Below, one piece after another: positions 43,116-51,490 of a stretch of DNA of 64,000 nucleotides (the stretch's first letter is position 1; each line of letters starts with the position of its first letter). The translations under genes were made by a program, and so were the position numbers. The notes below the pieces were generated by a model that was given only the letters and a program-made list of their open reading frames with translations, was not told the origin of the DNA and made no database searches. Origin of the DNA: Phycisphaeraceae bacterium. Its GTDB lineage: Bacteria; Planctomycetota; Phycisphaerae; Phycisphaerales; UBA1924. The stretch lies in NCBI GenBank assembly GCA_020639155.1, contig JACKHF010000001.1, forward strand, positions 1,178,001 to 1,242,000. The letters run 5' to 3'.

Positions 43116-43751
43116 TCAGTTGAAATGGCCACACTCCGGGCATGTTGTCAGGTCGGCGATGTTATAGCCACAATGGATGCAGCAACCTTTGGATCGCCTT
43201 CGATGGCGCACAAAGCGCCGCCACGCAATCCATGGCGAACACAGGATACTCATGTGTACTAGAGTCATGAGGAAGCTTGTGTGCCAGATCGGCCTGATGG
43301 GAACGCGGCGAACACTCGGTTCTAGCCACGGTCTTTCGTCCGGCTGGCGCAACCATGAGGGGATTTCGATGCCTCCGGTCCAGATCGATGTGACATTGTC
43401 CATCTGCCAGCCGATGGTGCCTCTCGCTTCCGGGAGTACGAACGTGCGTTCAAAGGCAAATGTTCGAATCGGCCAGCCTGTGCGCACAACCACTATTTGA
43501 TACAGATCCGGATACAACTGCTTTGTGAGATCACCCGTAAGGATTGAGTACCAGATTGCTGACATTCCGGCTGAGTTGCTTTGTCTAGTATGCTCAGGTT
43601 CTTTGGGCCATTCTGCATCAAGGTGCCGAGGCCAGGGACGAGTTTCCGTTGGTTGGAAGTCCATCGGGCTGTGGGCTGCAAAGTACGCAGACTCAGCAAA
43701 GACCAGAGCAAGGGAAAACACGAACACGATGGTGAGAATCAGCCAGCGCAT
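43116..43751 (-). CDS. Membrane protein with C-terminal zinc ribbon
   Basis: 211 residues. An N-terminal helix (LILTIVFVFSLALVFAESA) is followed by an extracytoplasmic region of about 120 residues (many Trp/Pro/Arg), a second helix (HTSFLMTLVHMSILCSPWIAW), a basic stretch RRFVRHRRRSKG and the terminal ribbon CIHCGYNIADLTTCPECGHFN. The ribbon is shorter than in the other family members (the loop between the Cys pairs is two or three residues shorter). It is isolated from the other family genes and convergent with the DHFR-like gene. Function unknown. Confidence 0.76.
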   Translation of the reverse strand: MRWLILTIVFVFSLALVFAESAYFAAHSPMDFQPTETRPWPRHLDAEWPKEPEHTRQSNSAGMSAIWYSILTGDLTKQLYPDLYQIVVVRTGWPIRTFAFERTFVLPEARGTIGWQMDNVTSIWTGGIEIPSWLRQPDERPWLEPSVRRVPIRPIWHTSFLMTLVHMSILCSPWIAWRRFVRHRRRSKGCCIHCGYNIADLTTCPECGHFN

Positions 43752-44170
43752 GAGAGATCGTACCGAGAGCAGGAGGTGTGTCTGATTCGCTCAGCGTGGG
43801 ATGTCATGATCTGGCCCATTGTGTTGCAGGAGCGTGGGCGTCCCACCCCACGAGACCACTGCGTGCGTTCCCGCGGCGAGACGCCCCGGGCTCCTGAGAT
43901 ATTGGGTGCAAGGCGCGCTGTGACAATGCAGTGGCAGCAAGCTTTGGCCGACCGAATAGTTGGTCGACAATGTTGATTTTATAGGACTATTTTGCTTTCC
44001 ACGCGCAACACCATCGCACCTGTTCCGATCCCGAGCCGTAGAACCCTGTTGAGCCGATCCTGACACGGGCATCTCTCGCTGATCTGATTTGGCGGGCTGG
44101 GTGTCGTATCGTCTGCACCATTTCCGCCGGAGCTGATGCTCCGGGTTGTCTCCATCCGCTGCTGAACACG
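43752..44170. other. Upstream region of the polysaccharide operon
   Basis: About 420 bases between the divergent membrane protein and the first operon gene. Open frames here are shadows. The only clear structure is a CCGGAGC / GCTCCGG hairpin (44127-44144) with a TGAT loop, 26 bases before the first ATG, possibly a leader attenuator. No obvious ribosome site precedes the ATG. Confidence 0.45.
44127..44144 (+). promoter_or_regulatory. Leader hairpin before polysaccharide operon
   Basis: A perfect 7-bp stem CCGGAGC / GCTCCGG with a four-base loop is followed by GTTGTCTCC. It lies directly upstream of the first glycosyltransferase start and could act as an attenuator or mask the initiation region. 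It lacks a clear T-run. Confidence 0.4.
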
Positions 44171-45469
44171 ATGACTGATACCTCAACACCATCACAAAGC
44201 CTGCCCGCACCACGCACCGGTAAGCACCGGCATCTGCTCGTGCTTTCGCAGGTGTACGTGCCCGATCCAGCGAGTGTCGGTCAGCACATGCACGACGCGG
44301 CCGCCGAGATGGCATCGCGCGGGCACATCGTCCATGTCATCTGTTCCGGGCGCGGGTACGACGATCCGACACAGAAGTATGCGCCGAAGGAAACGCTCGA
44401 CGGTGTTCATATCCGCAGACTGCCGCTGTCGAGCTTTGGCAAGAAGTCGATCCCGTTGCGCTTGCTCGCTGGGTTTCTGTTTATGGGTCAGTGCATGGTG
44501 CGCGGGATGTTCACAAAGGCCGACGCGATCCTTGTTTCAACCAGCCCGCCGATGTGCGCAGCAGCAGCGCTCGTGATCTCGTACATCCGTCGCAAGCCGA
44601 TTGTGTACTGGGTGATGGACCTGAATCCTGACCAGATGGTCGAACTCGGAAAACTTAAACCGACATCGATGGTTGTGCGCCTGTACGACTTCTTTAATCG
44701 CCGGATCTTCAAGCGTGCGCGTGAGATTGTGGTCATGGATCGGTTTATGGCTGATCGCATCAACAAGAAGATCGACGTGTCTCACAAAGTGTCGATCATG
44801 CCTCCCTGGCCGCACGAAGGGCATCTTGAGGTTGTTGCGCACGAAGACAATCCGTTCCGCAGGGAGCACAATCTGAGCACGGATGACAACGCAAACGCGA
44901 AGTTTGTCATCATGTACTCGGGTAACCACGGATTCTCTACACCGGTCACCACAGTGCTTGATGCTGCGGTGAAGATGCAGGATCGTGAAAATCTGAAGTT
45001 CTATTTCATCGGTGGTGGCGTTGGGAAGAAGGATGTGAAGCGCACCATTGAGGACCATAAACCGACGAATATCGCTGATCTTCCGTACCAGCCGCTTGAT
45101 TCGATCAAGTACTCTCTCTCGGCGGCGGATGTGCACCTTGTGTCTGTCGGCGATGATGTCGTCGGCGTGGTGCATCCGTGCAAGGTGTACGGCGCGATGG
45201 CGGTGGCGAGACCGATCCTTCTGCTGGGACCTGATCCGTGTCACGTGTCCGACGTCATCCGCGATCACAACATCGGCTGGCACATCCAGCACGGTGACGT
45301 GGATGGCGCTGTGAAGGTGATTGATGAGATATTACATACATCTCGCGAGACACTTATCGAGATGGGACAGCGGGCGCGTGAGCTTGTCAACACGCAGTTC
45401 AGTGCAACATCGCTCAAGGGAGCATTCTGCGATGTTGTTGAGCGTGTGCTGGTCGGAAACGGGAACTGA
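44171..45469 (+). CDS. Glycosyltransferase family 4 (WbuB-like), first gene of polysaccharide operon
   Basis: 432 residues. A retaining GT-B enzyme that adds a sugar to a lipid-linked or growing chain. The N-terminal domain starts LLVLSQVYVPDPASVGQHMHDAA, typical of WbuB-type enzymes, with STSPPMCAAAALV and KPIVYWVMDLNPD. The C-terminal domain has FVIMYSGNHG, LKFYFIGGGVGK and the late SVGDDVVGVVHPCKVYGAMAVARPILLLG, where the acidic and Pro-Cys-Lys region stands at the sugar-nucleotide site. No signal peptide; it is a peripheral membrane protein. It starts a run of nine co-oriented, mostly overlapping genes. Confidence 0.88.
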   Translation: MTDTSTPSQSLPAPRTGKHRHLLVLSQVYVPDPASVGQHMHDAAAEMASRGHIVHVICSGRGYDDPTQKYAPKETLDGVHIRRLPLSSFGKKSIPLRLLAGFLFMGQCMVRGMFTKADAILVSTSPPMCAAAALVISYIRRKPIVYWVMDLNPDQMVELGKLKPTSMVVRLYDFFNRRIFKRAREIVVMDRFMADRINKKIDVSHKVSIMPPWPHEGHLEVVAHEDNPFRREHNLSTDDNANAKFVIMYSGNHGFSTPVTTVLDAAVKMQDRENLKFYFIGGGVGKKDVKRTIEDHKPTNIADLPYQPLDSIKYSLSAADVHLVSVGDDVVGVVHPCKVYGAMAVARPILLLGPDPCHVSDVIRDHNIGWHIQHGDVDGAVKVIDEILHTSRETLIEMGQRARELVNTQFSATSLKGAFCDVVERVLVGNGN

Positions 45470-45481
45470 GCGGAACAAACA

Positions 45482-46354
45482 ATGATTACTGAGACGACGC
45501 CAACAACTCTGACTCAGCCTGCGAACATGGAGTTCCAGGTGTTGTCCAAATCAAACGCTCGCCCACTGAAGAAGTATGTCTTTATCCAGGACGACCCGTT
45601 CTATCTGCCGAGGGTGCTTGACAAGTATCTGCGCGAGTTTGCTGACTCGACGGCTGGTGTGAACATCCAGTCGGTCGCGCAGGGCAAGCGCACGGTGTTC
45701 CAGACAGCGATGGCGCTGCTGAAGATGTACGGATTCTGGTACTTCCAGTGGAAGCTTCGAAACTACATCATCCGCAAGCTGCAGGGTAAGGTGTTCAACC
45801 AGATCCTCGGCTCGACGAAGCGGTGCTACAACGTCGAAGCCGTCGCGAAGAAGTATAGCATCCCCGTGCATCGGACCGCGGACGTGAACAGCGAGGAGTT
45901 TCTGAAACTGCTGCGCGATCTGGGCGTTGAGTTCATTGTCTCAATCTCGGGCACGCAACTGTATAAGAAGAAGCTCCGTGAGCAGACACCATTTGGGATT
46001 GTCAACTGCCACGGCGCGCTGCTTCCGAAGTATCGCGGGCTGATGCCAAGCTTCTGGACACTCGCCAACAACGAGACGGAGGGCGGCTCGTCGGTGCATT
46101 ACGTGGATGCAAAGCTCGACAACGGGCCGATCATCGTGCAGAACCGGTACAAGATCCATGCGCACGACACGCTCGAGGATGTGATGGCGCGGTCGAAAGA
46201 CCTCGCTGCAGAGACAATCATTCAGGCGGTTCGTCTTGTCGAGGCGGGCGATACGCCACTGATGCCGAATCCGGAAGTGGAATCGACGCATTTTTCCATG
46301 CCGACCAAGCAGGATGTTGACGCATTCAGGAAGGCGGGGCACAAGTTCTTCTGA
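45482..46354 (+). CDS. Sugar N-formyltransferase-like protein
   Basis: 290 residues. The formyltransferase fold (Fmt/PurN superfamily) transfers a formyl group from N10-formyl-THF to an amine. The catalytic triad region is clear: GIVNCHGALLPKYRGLMPSF (N and H) and YVDAKLDNGPIIVQ (D). An unusual 80-residue N-terminal extension (about residues 1-85, including an aromatic FWYFQWKLRN) precedes the core. Inside a polysaccharide operon it probably formylates an amino sugar or its precursor rather than Met-tRNA. It is a few bases downstream of the GT4 gene and overlaps the deacetylase start by one base (TGATG). Confidence 0.87.
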   Translation: MITETTPTTLTQPANMEFQVLSKSNARPLKKYVFIQDDPFYLPRVLDKYLREFADSTAGVNIQSVAQGKRTVFQTAMALLKMYGFWYFQWKLRNYIIRKLQGKVFNQILGSTKRCYNVEAVAKKYSIPVHRTADVNSEEFLKLLRDLGVEFIVSISGTQLYKKKLREQTPFGIVNCHGALLPKYRGLMPSFWTLANNETEGGSSVHYVDAKLDNGPIIVQNRYKIHAHDTLEDVMARSKDLAAETIIQAVRLVEAGDTPLMPNPEVESTHFSMPTKQDVDAFRKAGHKFF

Positions 46355-47286
46355 TGCCAGACGATCCGTCACAACGCGTGCATGCGCTTTCCTTCGATAT
46401 CGAGGACTGGTTCCACATTGTCGAGGTCAAAGCTGTCGAGGATCCGTCGCAGTGGCCGAAGCTGAGTGCTGAGTCGTCGCTCGTTGAGCGGTACACCGAT
46501 CTGATCCTTCGCATCTGTGACGATGCAAAGACGCACGCAACATTTTTCATTCTCGGATGGATCGCGGACAAACATCCAGCGCTGGTGAAGCGCATTGCTG
46601 ACGCTGGGCACGAGATCGGATCGCACTCGTTCTGGCATCGCAAGGTGTACGAGCTGGATCCTGATATCTTTCGCGACGATCTTCAACAAGCGAACGATGC
46701 GATACGCAGCGCAGCGGGCGCAGAGACATCCATCGCGGGGTTTCGTGCGCCTTCGTTCTCTATCACGCAGGGTGCGGAATGGGCGTTTGACACGCTCATT
46801 GATCTAGGATTTACCTACGACGCGAGTCTGTTCCCAGCGGCGCGCGGGCACGGTGGGTACGCGTGCGAGCCTGGGCCGCACGTTGTCACTGCCCCATCGG
46901 GCAGACAGATTCCCGAACTGCCGATGTCGATCGCGCCGGTTGGTATTGGACCGATCAAAAAGCGTATGTGCTATTCCGGCGGCGGATACCTGCGTCTGCT
47001 CCCCATTGGCATGATTGAGCAGGGCATTGCCAGCGAGAGCGTACAGGATCGATCAACAGTGGTGTATTTGCATCCACGCGACTTTGCTCCAGACTGCCCG
47101 CGTGTGCCAATGCCGCCACACAGACGATTCAAGTGCTATGTGGGTGCTGCCTCGACCGAGGCGAAGCTGCGACACATGCTCACGCACCATCGGTGGACGA
47201 CATGCGCCGATGTGCTTGCGCGATCGGGCACCATGAAACAGCAGGAGACGGAGACCCAGCAGCGGGCAGCTGCACAGTCCGCATGA
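46354..47286 (+). CDS. Polysaccharide deacetylase (NodB homology)
   Basis: 310 residues. A metal-dependent amidohydrolase that removes N-acetyl groups from GlcNAc-type polymers. Signatures: LSFDIEDWFHIVEVK (catalytic Asp pair), THATFFILGWIADKHPALV, GHEIGSHSFWHRKV (the HxxxH zinc ligands) and GFRAPSFSI; YLHPRDFAP is near the C-terminus. The DIEDWFH variant and overall length fit the PEP-CTERM/exosortase-locus subfamily, which agrees with the VPAP-tailed proteins elsewhere in the window. No signal peptide is visible. The ATG overlaps the previous stop by one base and the gene overlaps the next by four. Confidence 0.9.
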   Translation: MPDDPSQRVHALSFDIEDWFHIVEVKAVEDPSQWPKLSAESSLVERYTDLILRICDDAKTHATFFILGWIADKHPALVKRIADAGHEIGSHSFWHRKVYELDPDIFRDDLQQANDAIRSAAGAETSIAGFRAPSFSITQGAEWAFDTLIDLGFTYDASLFPAARGHGGYACEPGPHVVTAPSGRQIPELPMSIAPVGIGPIKKRMCYSGGGYLRLLPIGMIEQGIASESVQDRSTVVYLHPRDFAPDCPRVPMPPHRRFKCYVGAASTEAKLRHMLTHHRWTTCADVLARSGTMKQQETETQQRAAAQSA

Positions 47287-48902
47287 TCAGCCAGACCGTC
47301 ACAACCCCGGATGATGTGAAGCACACGAGCGATGGGGGTGTCGTGCGCGTGCCGGGGACGCTGCCGGTGAGTGTTGTCATTCTGACGCTGAATGAAGAGA
47401 TCAACATCAAGGCGTGCATCGAATCGTGCGAGGATGCGGTAGACATCCATGTGCTCGACTCGGGAAGCACGGACAGAACACGCGAGATCGCTGAATCGAT
47501 AGGCGCAACGGTCTGGGTCAATCCGTTCAAGAGCTTTGGCGCGCAGCGGAACTGGGCGATCGACAATATCAAAGTGCAGACACCGTGGATCTTCCATCTT
47601 GATGCTGACGAGCGGTTTACGCCGGAACTCGTGCAGACATTGCGCATGTTGCTTGCCAAGGATCCGGAAGAGGCTGGGTTCCATTTGCCCAACAAGATGA
47701 TGTTCATGGGGCGCTGGCTGAAGCGCTCCGGGGCGTATCCCAACTACCAGATGCGATTGTTTCATAAGGATCGCATGCGGTTCTTTGACTATGGGCACGG
47801 ACAGCGCGAGGACACAACGGGCAAGGTATCGCGCATCGAGACGCCATACCTGCATTACTCGTTCTCCAAGGGTCTCTATGACTGGTTCGACAAGCACAAC
47901 AGGTACTCGTCTCAGGAGGCGATCCAGTTCATCAACCGCGAGGAATCGCTGCCAGCGCTATCCGATCTGCTTGCGCGGAACTCGACGCAGCGTCGGCGCG
48001 CGTGGAAGCGTGTGCTTTACGGCGTGCCGGGTTGGCCGGTGATTAACTTGTGCGCGCGTCTGTTTGTGTTTGGCGGGATTCTTGAGGGCAAGGCCGGGAT
48101 CACATACTGCACCATGCTCGCGATGTACGAGCAGCAGATCCGTGTGAAGCTGCGCCTGCTTCGTCATGCGCACAAGCAGGGAACGACGTTCGAGTCTGAT
48201 GCGATGCCAGCAGCACCGTCGACAAAGCAGACTGTTATGGTGCCGAGCGCGGGCACATCGCAATCGATGGCGGTTGCTACCGCCCCCGCAACGCGAGCAG
48301 GTTCTTCTGCGGCATCTGTCTTGCCAGCGGCTGCTCAATCGATAGAAGTGCTCCCAGAAAAGAGCCCGTGGACGACAAAGGAGAAGATCGGGCGAGCAAT
48401 GTGGATGCTGATTGGATCGAAGGTGTTCAGGCTGACATTCCACAACTGGTACGGTGTTCGTCGTGGATTGCTGCGTCTGTTCGGTGCAACGGTAGAGAAG
48501 GATGTGCGCATCAGACCCAGTGCGCACATCGAGATTCCGTGGAACTGCACATTCAAAGAGGGGTGCTCGGTTGGCGATCGGGCGATCGTGTACTCGCTTG
48601 GTCATATTACGATCGGGCGGTATGCGATCATCAGTCAGTATGCGCATCTGTGCGCGGGCACGCATGACTTTACAGACAAACGGTTTACGTTGATTCGGGA
48701 TCCGATTGTGATCGGGGACGCTGCATGGATCAGTGCGGATGCGTTCGTTGGACCGAATGTGACGGTGGGTGATCGGGCGATTCTCGGTGCGCGTGCGAGC
48801 ACGTATAAGGATCTGGAAGCGGGCATGATCTACGCGGGGAATCCAGCGAAGCTGATCCGTGAGCGGACGATCCGTGACGAGAAAGCGAGCGGGGATGAGT
48901 AG
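47283..48902 (+). CDS. Glycosyltransferase family 2 fused to a WcaF-type acetyltransferase
   Basis: 539 residues from the ATG at 47283 (ATGA overlap with the previous stop). The first 270 residues are a GT2 of the WaaE/KdtX type: VSVVILTLNEEINIKACIES, HVLDSGSTDRTREI, FHLDADERF (DxD) and GFHLPNKMMFMGRWLKRSG. A Ala/Ser/Thr-rich linker (about residues 310-370) joins a left-handed beta-helix acetyltransferase: FRLTFHNWYGVRRGLLRLFG, AHIEIPWNCTFKEGCSVGD and YAHLCAGTHDF, with MIYAGNPAKLIRER at the end, as in WcaF. GT2 and O-acetyltransferase in one chain suggest tight coupling of sugar addition and acetylation. The stand-alone paralogue of the second half is two genes downstream. Confidence 0.88.
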   Translation: MISQTVTTPDDVKHTSDGGVVRVPGTLPVSVVILTLNEEINIKACIESCEDAVDIHVLDSGSTDRTREIAESIGATVWVNPFKSFGAQRNWAIDNIKVQTPWIFHLDADERFTPELVQTLRMLLAKDPEEAGFHLPNKMMFMGRWLKRSGAYPNYQMRLFHKDRMRFFDYGHGQREDTTGKVSRIETPYLHYSFSKGLYDWFDKHNRYSSQEAIQFINREESLPALSDLLARNSTQRRRAWKRVLYGVPGWPVINLCARLFVFGGILEGKAGITYCTMLAMYEQQIRVKLRLLRHAHKQGTTFESDAMPAAPSTKQTVMVPSAGTSQSMAVATAPATRAGSSAASVLPAAAQSIEVLPEKSPWTTKEKIGRAMWMLIGSKVFRLTFHNWYGVRRGLLRLFGATVEKDVRIRPSAHIEIPWNCTFKEGCSVGDRAIVYSLGHITIGRYAIISQYAHLCAGTHDFTDKRFTLIRDPIVIGDAAWISADAFVGPNVTVGDRAILGARASTYKDLEAGMIYAGNPAKLIRERTIRDEKASGDE

Positions 48903-49761
48903 CAGCACGAGTGATTTTGATCGCCCGATCATCTTTGTTGGGACGCATCGCTCGGGCACGACGTGGATGGGTGACGAGTTCTCGCGCCATCCGGATCTTG
49001 CGTATGCGGTTGAGCCGCGACACATCTGGTCATGGTCGCATCAATCGCTGGGTGATGATCGTCTGACGAGTGAGCATGCGACGCCAAAGGTGCGCCAGCA
49101 CATTCGCGCAGCGTTTGAGCAGCTTGTGAAAAAAGACGGAAAGAAGCGGCTTGTCGAGAAAACGCCGAGCAACTGTCTTCGGCTGCCGTTTGTTCGTGCG
49201 GTGTACCCCGAGGCAAAGATTGTGCTTGTTGTGCGCGACGGACGGAGCGTGATCGCTTCGACCGAGGATATCCAGCAGCAAGGTGTACAGACGAAGCTGA
49301 TCTTCCGCCGTGCATTGCAGACACCGCTGCCTGAATGGCCTGCACAGATGGGCAGGTTGTTTTCCGCTGTCCACAACAAGGTGACGGGGAAGCCGATGAA
49401 GTTCTGGGGGCCGAAACCGCCGGGCTGGAAGGATTGGGTGAAGCACGACGAGCCCGAGGTCATTCGCGCGAAGCAGTGGGCTGCGACGGTGTTGTGCGCG
49501 TATCGCGATGCGAAAGAGATGGGCGACGTTCTGATCTTCCGATTCGAGGACATGATGCAGCGCCCCGCCGAGACAATGCGGGAGATCGCCGAGTTCTGTG
49601 AGCTTGCGGATGCTGATGGCGTGATCGAGCACGTTGCTGCGACGGCTGATCCTTCACGGAATGCAAAGCGCAGAGCAGAAAAAACGAACCTTGATCATGT
49701 GCGTTCGATTCTCGAGCCGGCACTGAACGAGTTGGGATACGAATGGGACGAGACTCTGTGA
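48895..49761 (+). CDS. Sulfotransferase
   Basis: 288 residues from the ATG at 48895, which overlaps the fusion-gene stop; an upstream start at 48859 is possible. Transfers sulfate from PAPS to a carbohydrate or lipid acceptor. The 5'-phosphosulfate loop THRSGTTWMG (residues 17-26) and the 3'-phosphate region KIVLVVRDGRSVIAS (near residue 112) are intact. EKTPSNCLRLPFVRAVYP is typical for the family, as is the C-terminal FRFEDMMQRPAETMREIAEF. Its place in the operon implies a sulfated surface polymer, as is common in marine planctomycetes (inference). Confidence 0.92.
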   Translation: MSSSTSDFDRPIIFVGTHRSGTTWMGDEFSRHPDLAYAVEPRHIWSWSHQSLGDDRLTSEHATPKVRQHIRAAFEQLVKKDGKKRLVEKTPSNCLRLPFVRAVYPEAKIVLVVRDGRSVIASTEDIQQQGVQTKLIFRRALQTPLPEWPAQMGRLFSAVHNKVTGKPMKFWGPKPPGWKDWVKHDEPEVIRAKQWAATVLCAYRDAKEMGDVLIFRFEDMMQRPAETMREIAEFCELADADGVIEHVAATADPSRNAKRRAEKTNLDHVRSILEPALNELGYEWDETL

Positions 49762-50315
49762 CCGATACACACGAGATACATGCGGGTCTGCTTCGCCGGC
49801 TTTTCTGGTCGTGGTGTGGCATGCCAGCATTTCGATGTACGTTCCACAACTGGTATCGTGCGCGCGGAATGGTTCTGAACATCTTCGGAGCGCGCGTCTC
49901 TCGCTCCGCGAAAATTCGGCCAACAGTACGAGTCAATCGCCCATGGAATCTCGTTGTCGGAGATCACGCGGCTATAGGTGATTACGCCATCCTTGACTGT
50001 GTCGCGCCGGTTTTCATTGGTGCTCGATCAACGATCAGCCAGTACGCGCATCTCTGCACTGTATTTACCAGCCCCGATGCTGACGATGATTTTCCTGCGC
50101 CGATTCGGGTGGAGGATGACTGCTGGGTTGCAGCTGATGTGTTTGTCGGGGCGGGTGTGACGATCCGGCACGATACTGTGGTCGGTTCTCGATCGAGCGT
50201 GTTTGATTCGCTGCCCGAACGAAGCATTTGTGTTGGTGATCGTGCGAAGCGGATTGGCGAGCGCGTCTGGAGACACGAGCAGCAATATGAGCCTGTCGCG
50301 GGAGGAGCACATTGA
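49743..50315 (+). CDS. WcaF-type acetyltransferase (left-handed beta-helix)
   Basis: 190 residues from the ATG at 49743; a GTG at 49758 overlapping the previous stop (GTGA) is an alternative. Acetyl-CoA-dependent O-acetylation of a polysaccharide. It shares FRCTFHNWYRARGMVLNIFG, IRPTVRVNRPWNLVVGD and ISQYAHLCT with the acetyltransferase half of the upstream fusion protein. The hexapeptide-repeat region runs about 60-160, and it lacks the final NPAKLIR (ends GDRAKRIGERVW). It overlaps both neighbouring genes, so translation is coupled. Confidence 0.88.
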   Translation: MGRDSVTDTHEIHAGLLRRLFWSWCGMPAFRCTFHNWYRARGMVLNIFGARVSRSAKIRPTVRVNRPWNLVVGDHAAIGDYAILDCVAPVFIGARSTISQYAHLCTVFTSPDADDDFPAPIRVEDDCWVAADVFVGAGVTIRHDTVVGSRSSVFDSLPERSICVGDRAKRIGERVWRHEQQYEPVAGGAH

Positions 50316-51472
50316 GCAGCGCCCCCATCGAGCCGTTGCACATAGTGCATTACATTCCCAGGATATTACTGTCCGAGGGCGGTGTTGTGCGGGCTGTGCT
50401 CGACATGACGGAGCTTGCTGCGTCAGCAGGTCACAAGGTCACGGTTGTTACCGCGGACGATAGCGATGTGCCTGCGAGCTGGCGTGATATAACAGACCGT
50501 GTGCATCTGGTTTCAACAGGCAGGGGCGGGCTGATACGCAAGCAGGACATGCTCGGTATTCGACAGTGTGTTGAGCGCGCAGATGTTGTGCATCTGCACA
50601 CGCCGTGGGAGATGGCGAACCTGCAACTCGCGAAGATTGCCCTCAAGGCTAGCAAGCCGTATGTGCTGACGATCCATGGAATGCTCGATGACTGGTGCAT
50701 GACGCAGCGCGGGCTGAAGAAGAAGATTTATCTCGCGCTCTTCGGGAAGCGGCTACTTGAGAGAGCGCAGTATGTGCATTGCTCCGCCCAGGCAGAGCTT
50801 GATCAGTCGAAGAAGTACTTTCCGAAGGGTCGCGGGGTCATCGTACCGAACTTGCTGGCGATGGATGCGTACCACGAACTGCCCGGGCCGGATATTGCGC
50901 GTCAGAAATGGTCATTCCTGCAGACAGATCGGCCGGTGTTGTTGTTTCTCAGCAGAATCCATGAGAAGAAGGGTATTGAGCATCTAATCAGTTCAGCAAA
51001 GCATCTGCGTGATCTTGATCCTGTTGTTGTGGTCGCGGGGACTGGTGATGCCGAGTACACACGCTCGCTTGAAGTGCTTGCGGAAGATCTTGGTGTGAGC
51101 GATGATGTTCACTTTGTTGGGCACATCGGCGGTGCTGAAAAGCTGTCGCTGTACGAGGCGGCGGACGTGTTTGTATTGCCGACAAGCCAGGAGAACTTCG
51201 GTTTTGTGTACTTTGAATCGCTTGCGTGTCGGACGCCGATCGTGACGACGCGAGGCACTGACACGTGGCCCGATCTTGAGCGGTCTGGCGCTGCTCGAAT
51301 CACGCATCCTGTGTCTGGTGCAGCGCTTGCTCATGATATTGCGGAAATGTTGCAGAACCGTGACACGCTGCGCGAGATGGGCGAAAAGGGACGCTCGTGG
51401 GTGTTTGAGTATCTTGACGAAGCGCGGATCATTGCGCAGTACAACGAGATGTATACAGGCAACGCTTCATGA
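50312..51472 (+). CDS. Glycosyltransferase family 4; TTG start
   Basis: 386 residues, started at a TTG that overlaps the previous stop (TTGA) with an excellent GGGAGGAG site four bases upstream; there is no ATG nearby. GT-B enzyme: N-terminal HIVHYIPRILLSEGGVVRAVLDM (Gly-rich donor-side motif), HLHTPWEMANLQLAK and YVLTIHGMLDDWC; C-terminal RPVLLFLSRIHEKKGIEHLI, VVAGTGDAEYTRSL, YEAADVFVLPTSQENFGFVYFESLACRTPIVTT, including the late E(x7)E. It belongs to the operon and is followed by the flippase gene 18 bases later. Confidence 0.92.
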   Translation: MSSAPIEPLHIVHYIPRILLSEGGVVRAVLDMTELAASAGHKVTVVTADDSDVPASWRDITDRVHLVSTGRGGLIRKQDMLGIRQCVERADVVHLHTPWEMANLQLAKIALKASKPYVLTIHGMLDDWCMTQRGLKKKIYLALFGKRLLERAQYVHCSAQAELDQSKKYFPKGRGVIVPNLLAMDAYHELPGPDIARQKWSFLQTDRPVLLFLSRIHEKKGIEHLISSAKHLRDLDPVVVVAGTGDAEYTRSLEVLAEDLGVSDDVHFVGHIGGAEKLSLYEAADVFVLPTSQENFGFVYFESLACRTPIVTTRGTDTWPDLERSGAARITHPVSGAALAHDIAEMLQNRDTLREMGEKGRSWVFEYLDEARIIAQYNEMYTGNAS

Positions 51473-51490
51473 GGTAATACACAAAGATCT

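Noticed and set aside
43791..44315. Minus-strand open frame (174 codons) upstream of the polysaccharide operon
   Set aside because: Overlaps the first glycosyltransferase; Arg/Ser/Cys-rich noise.
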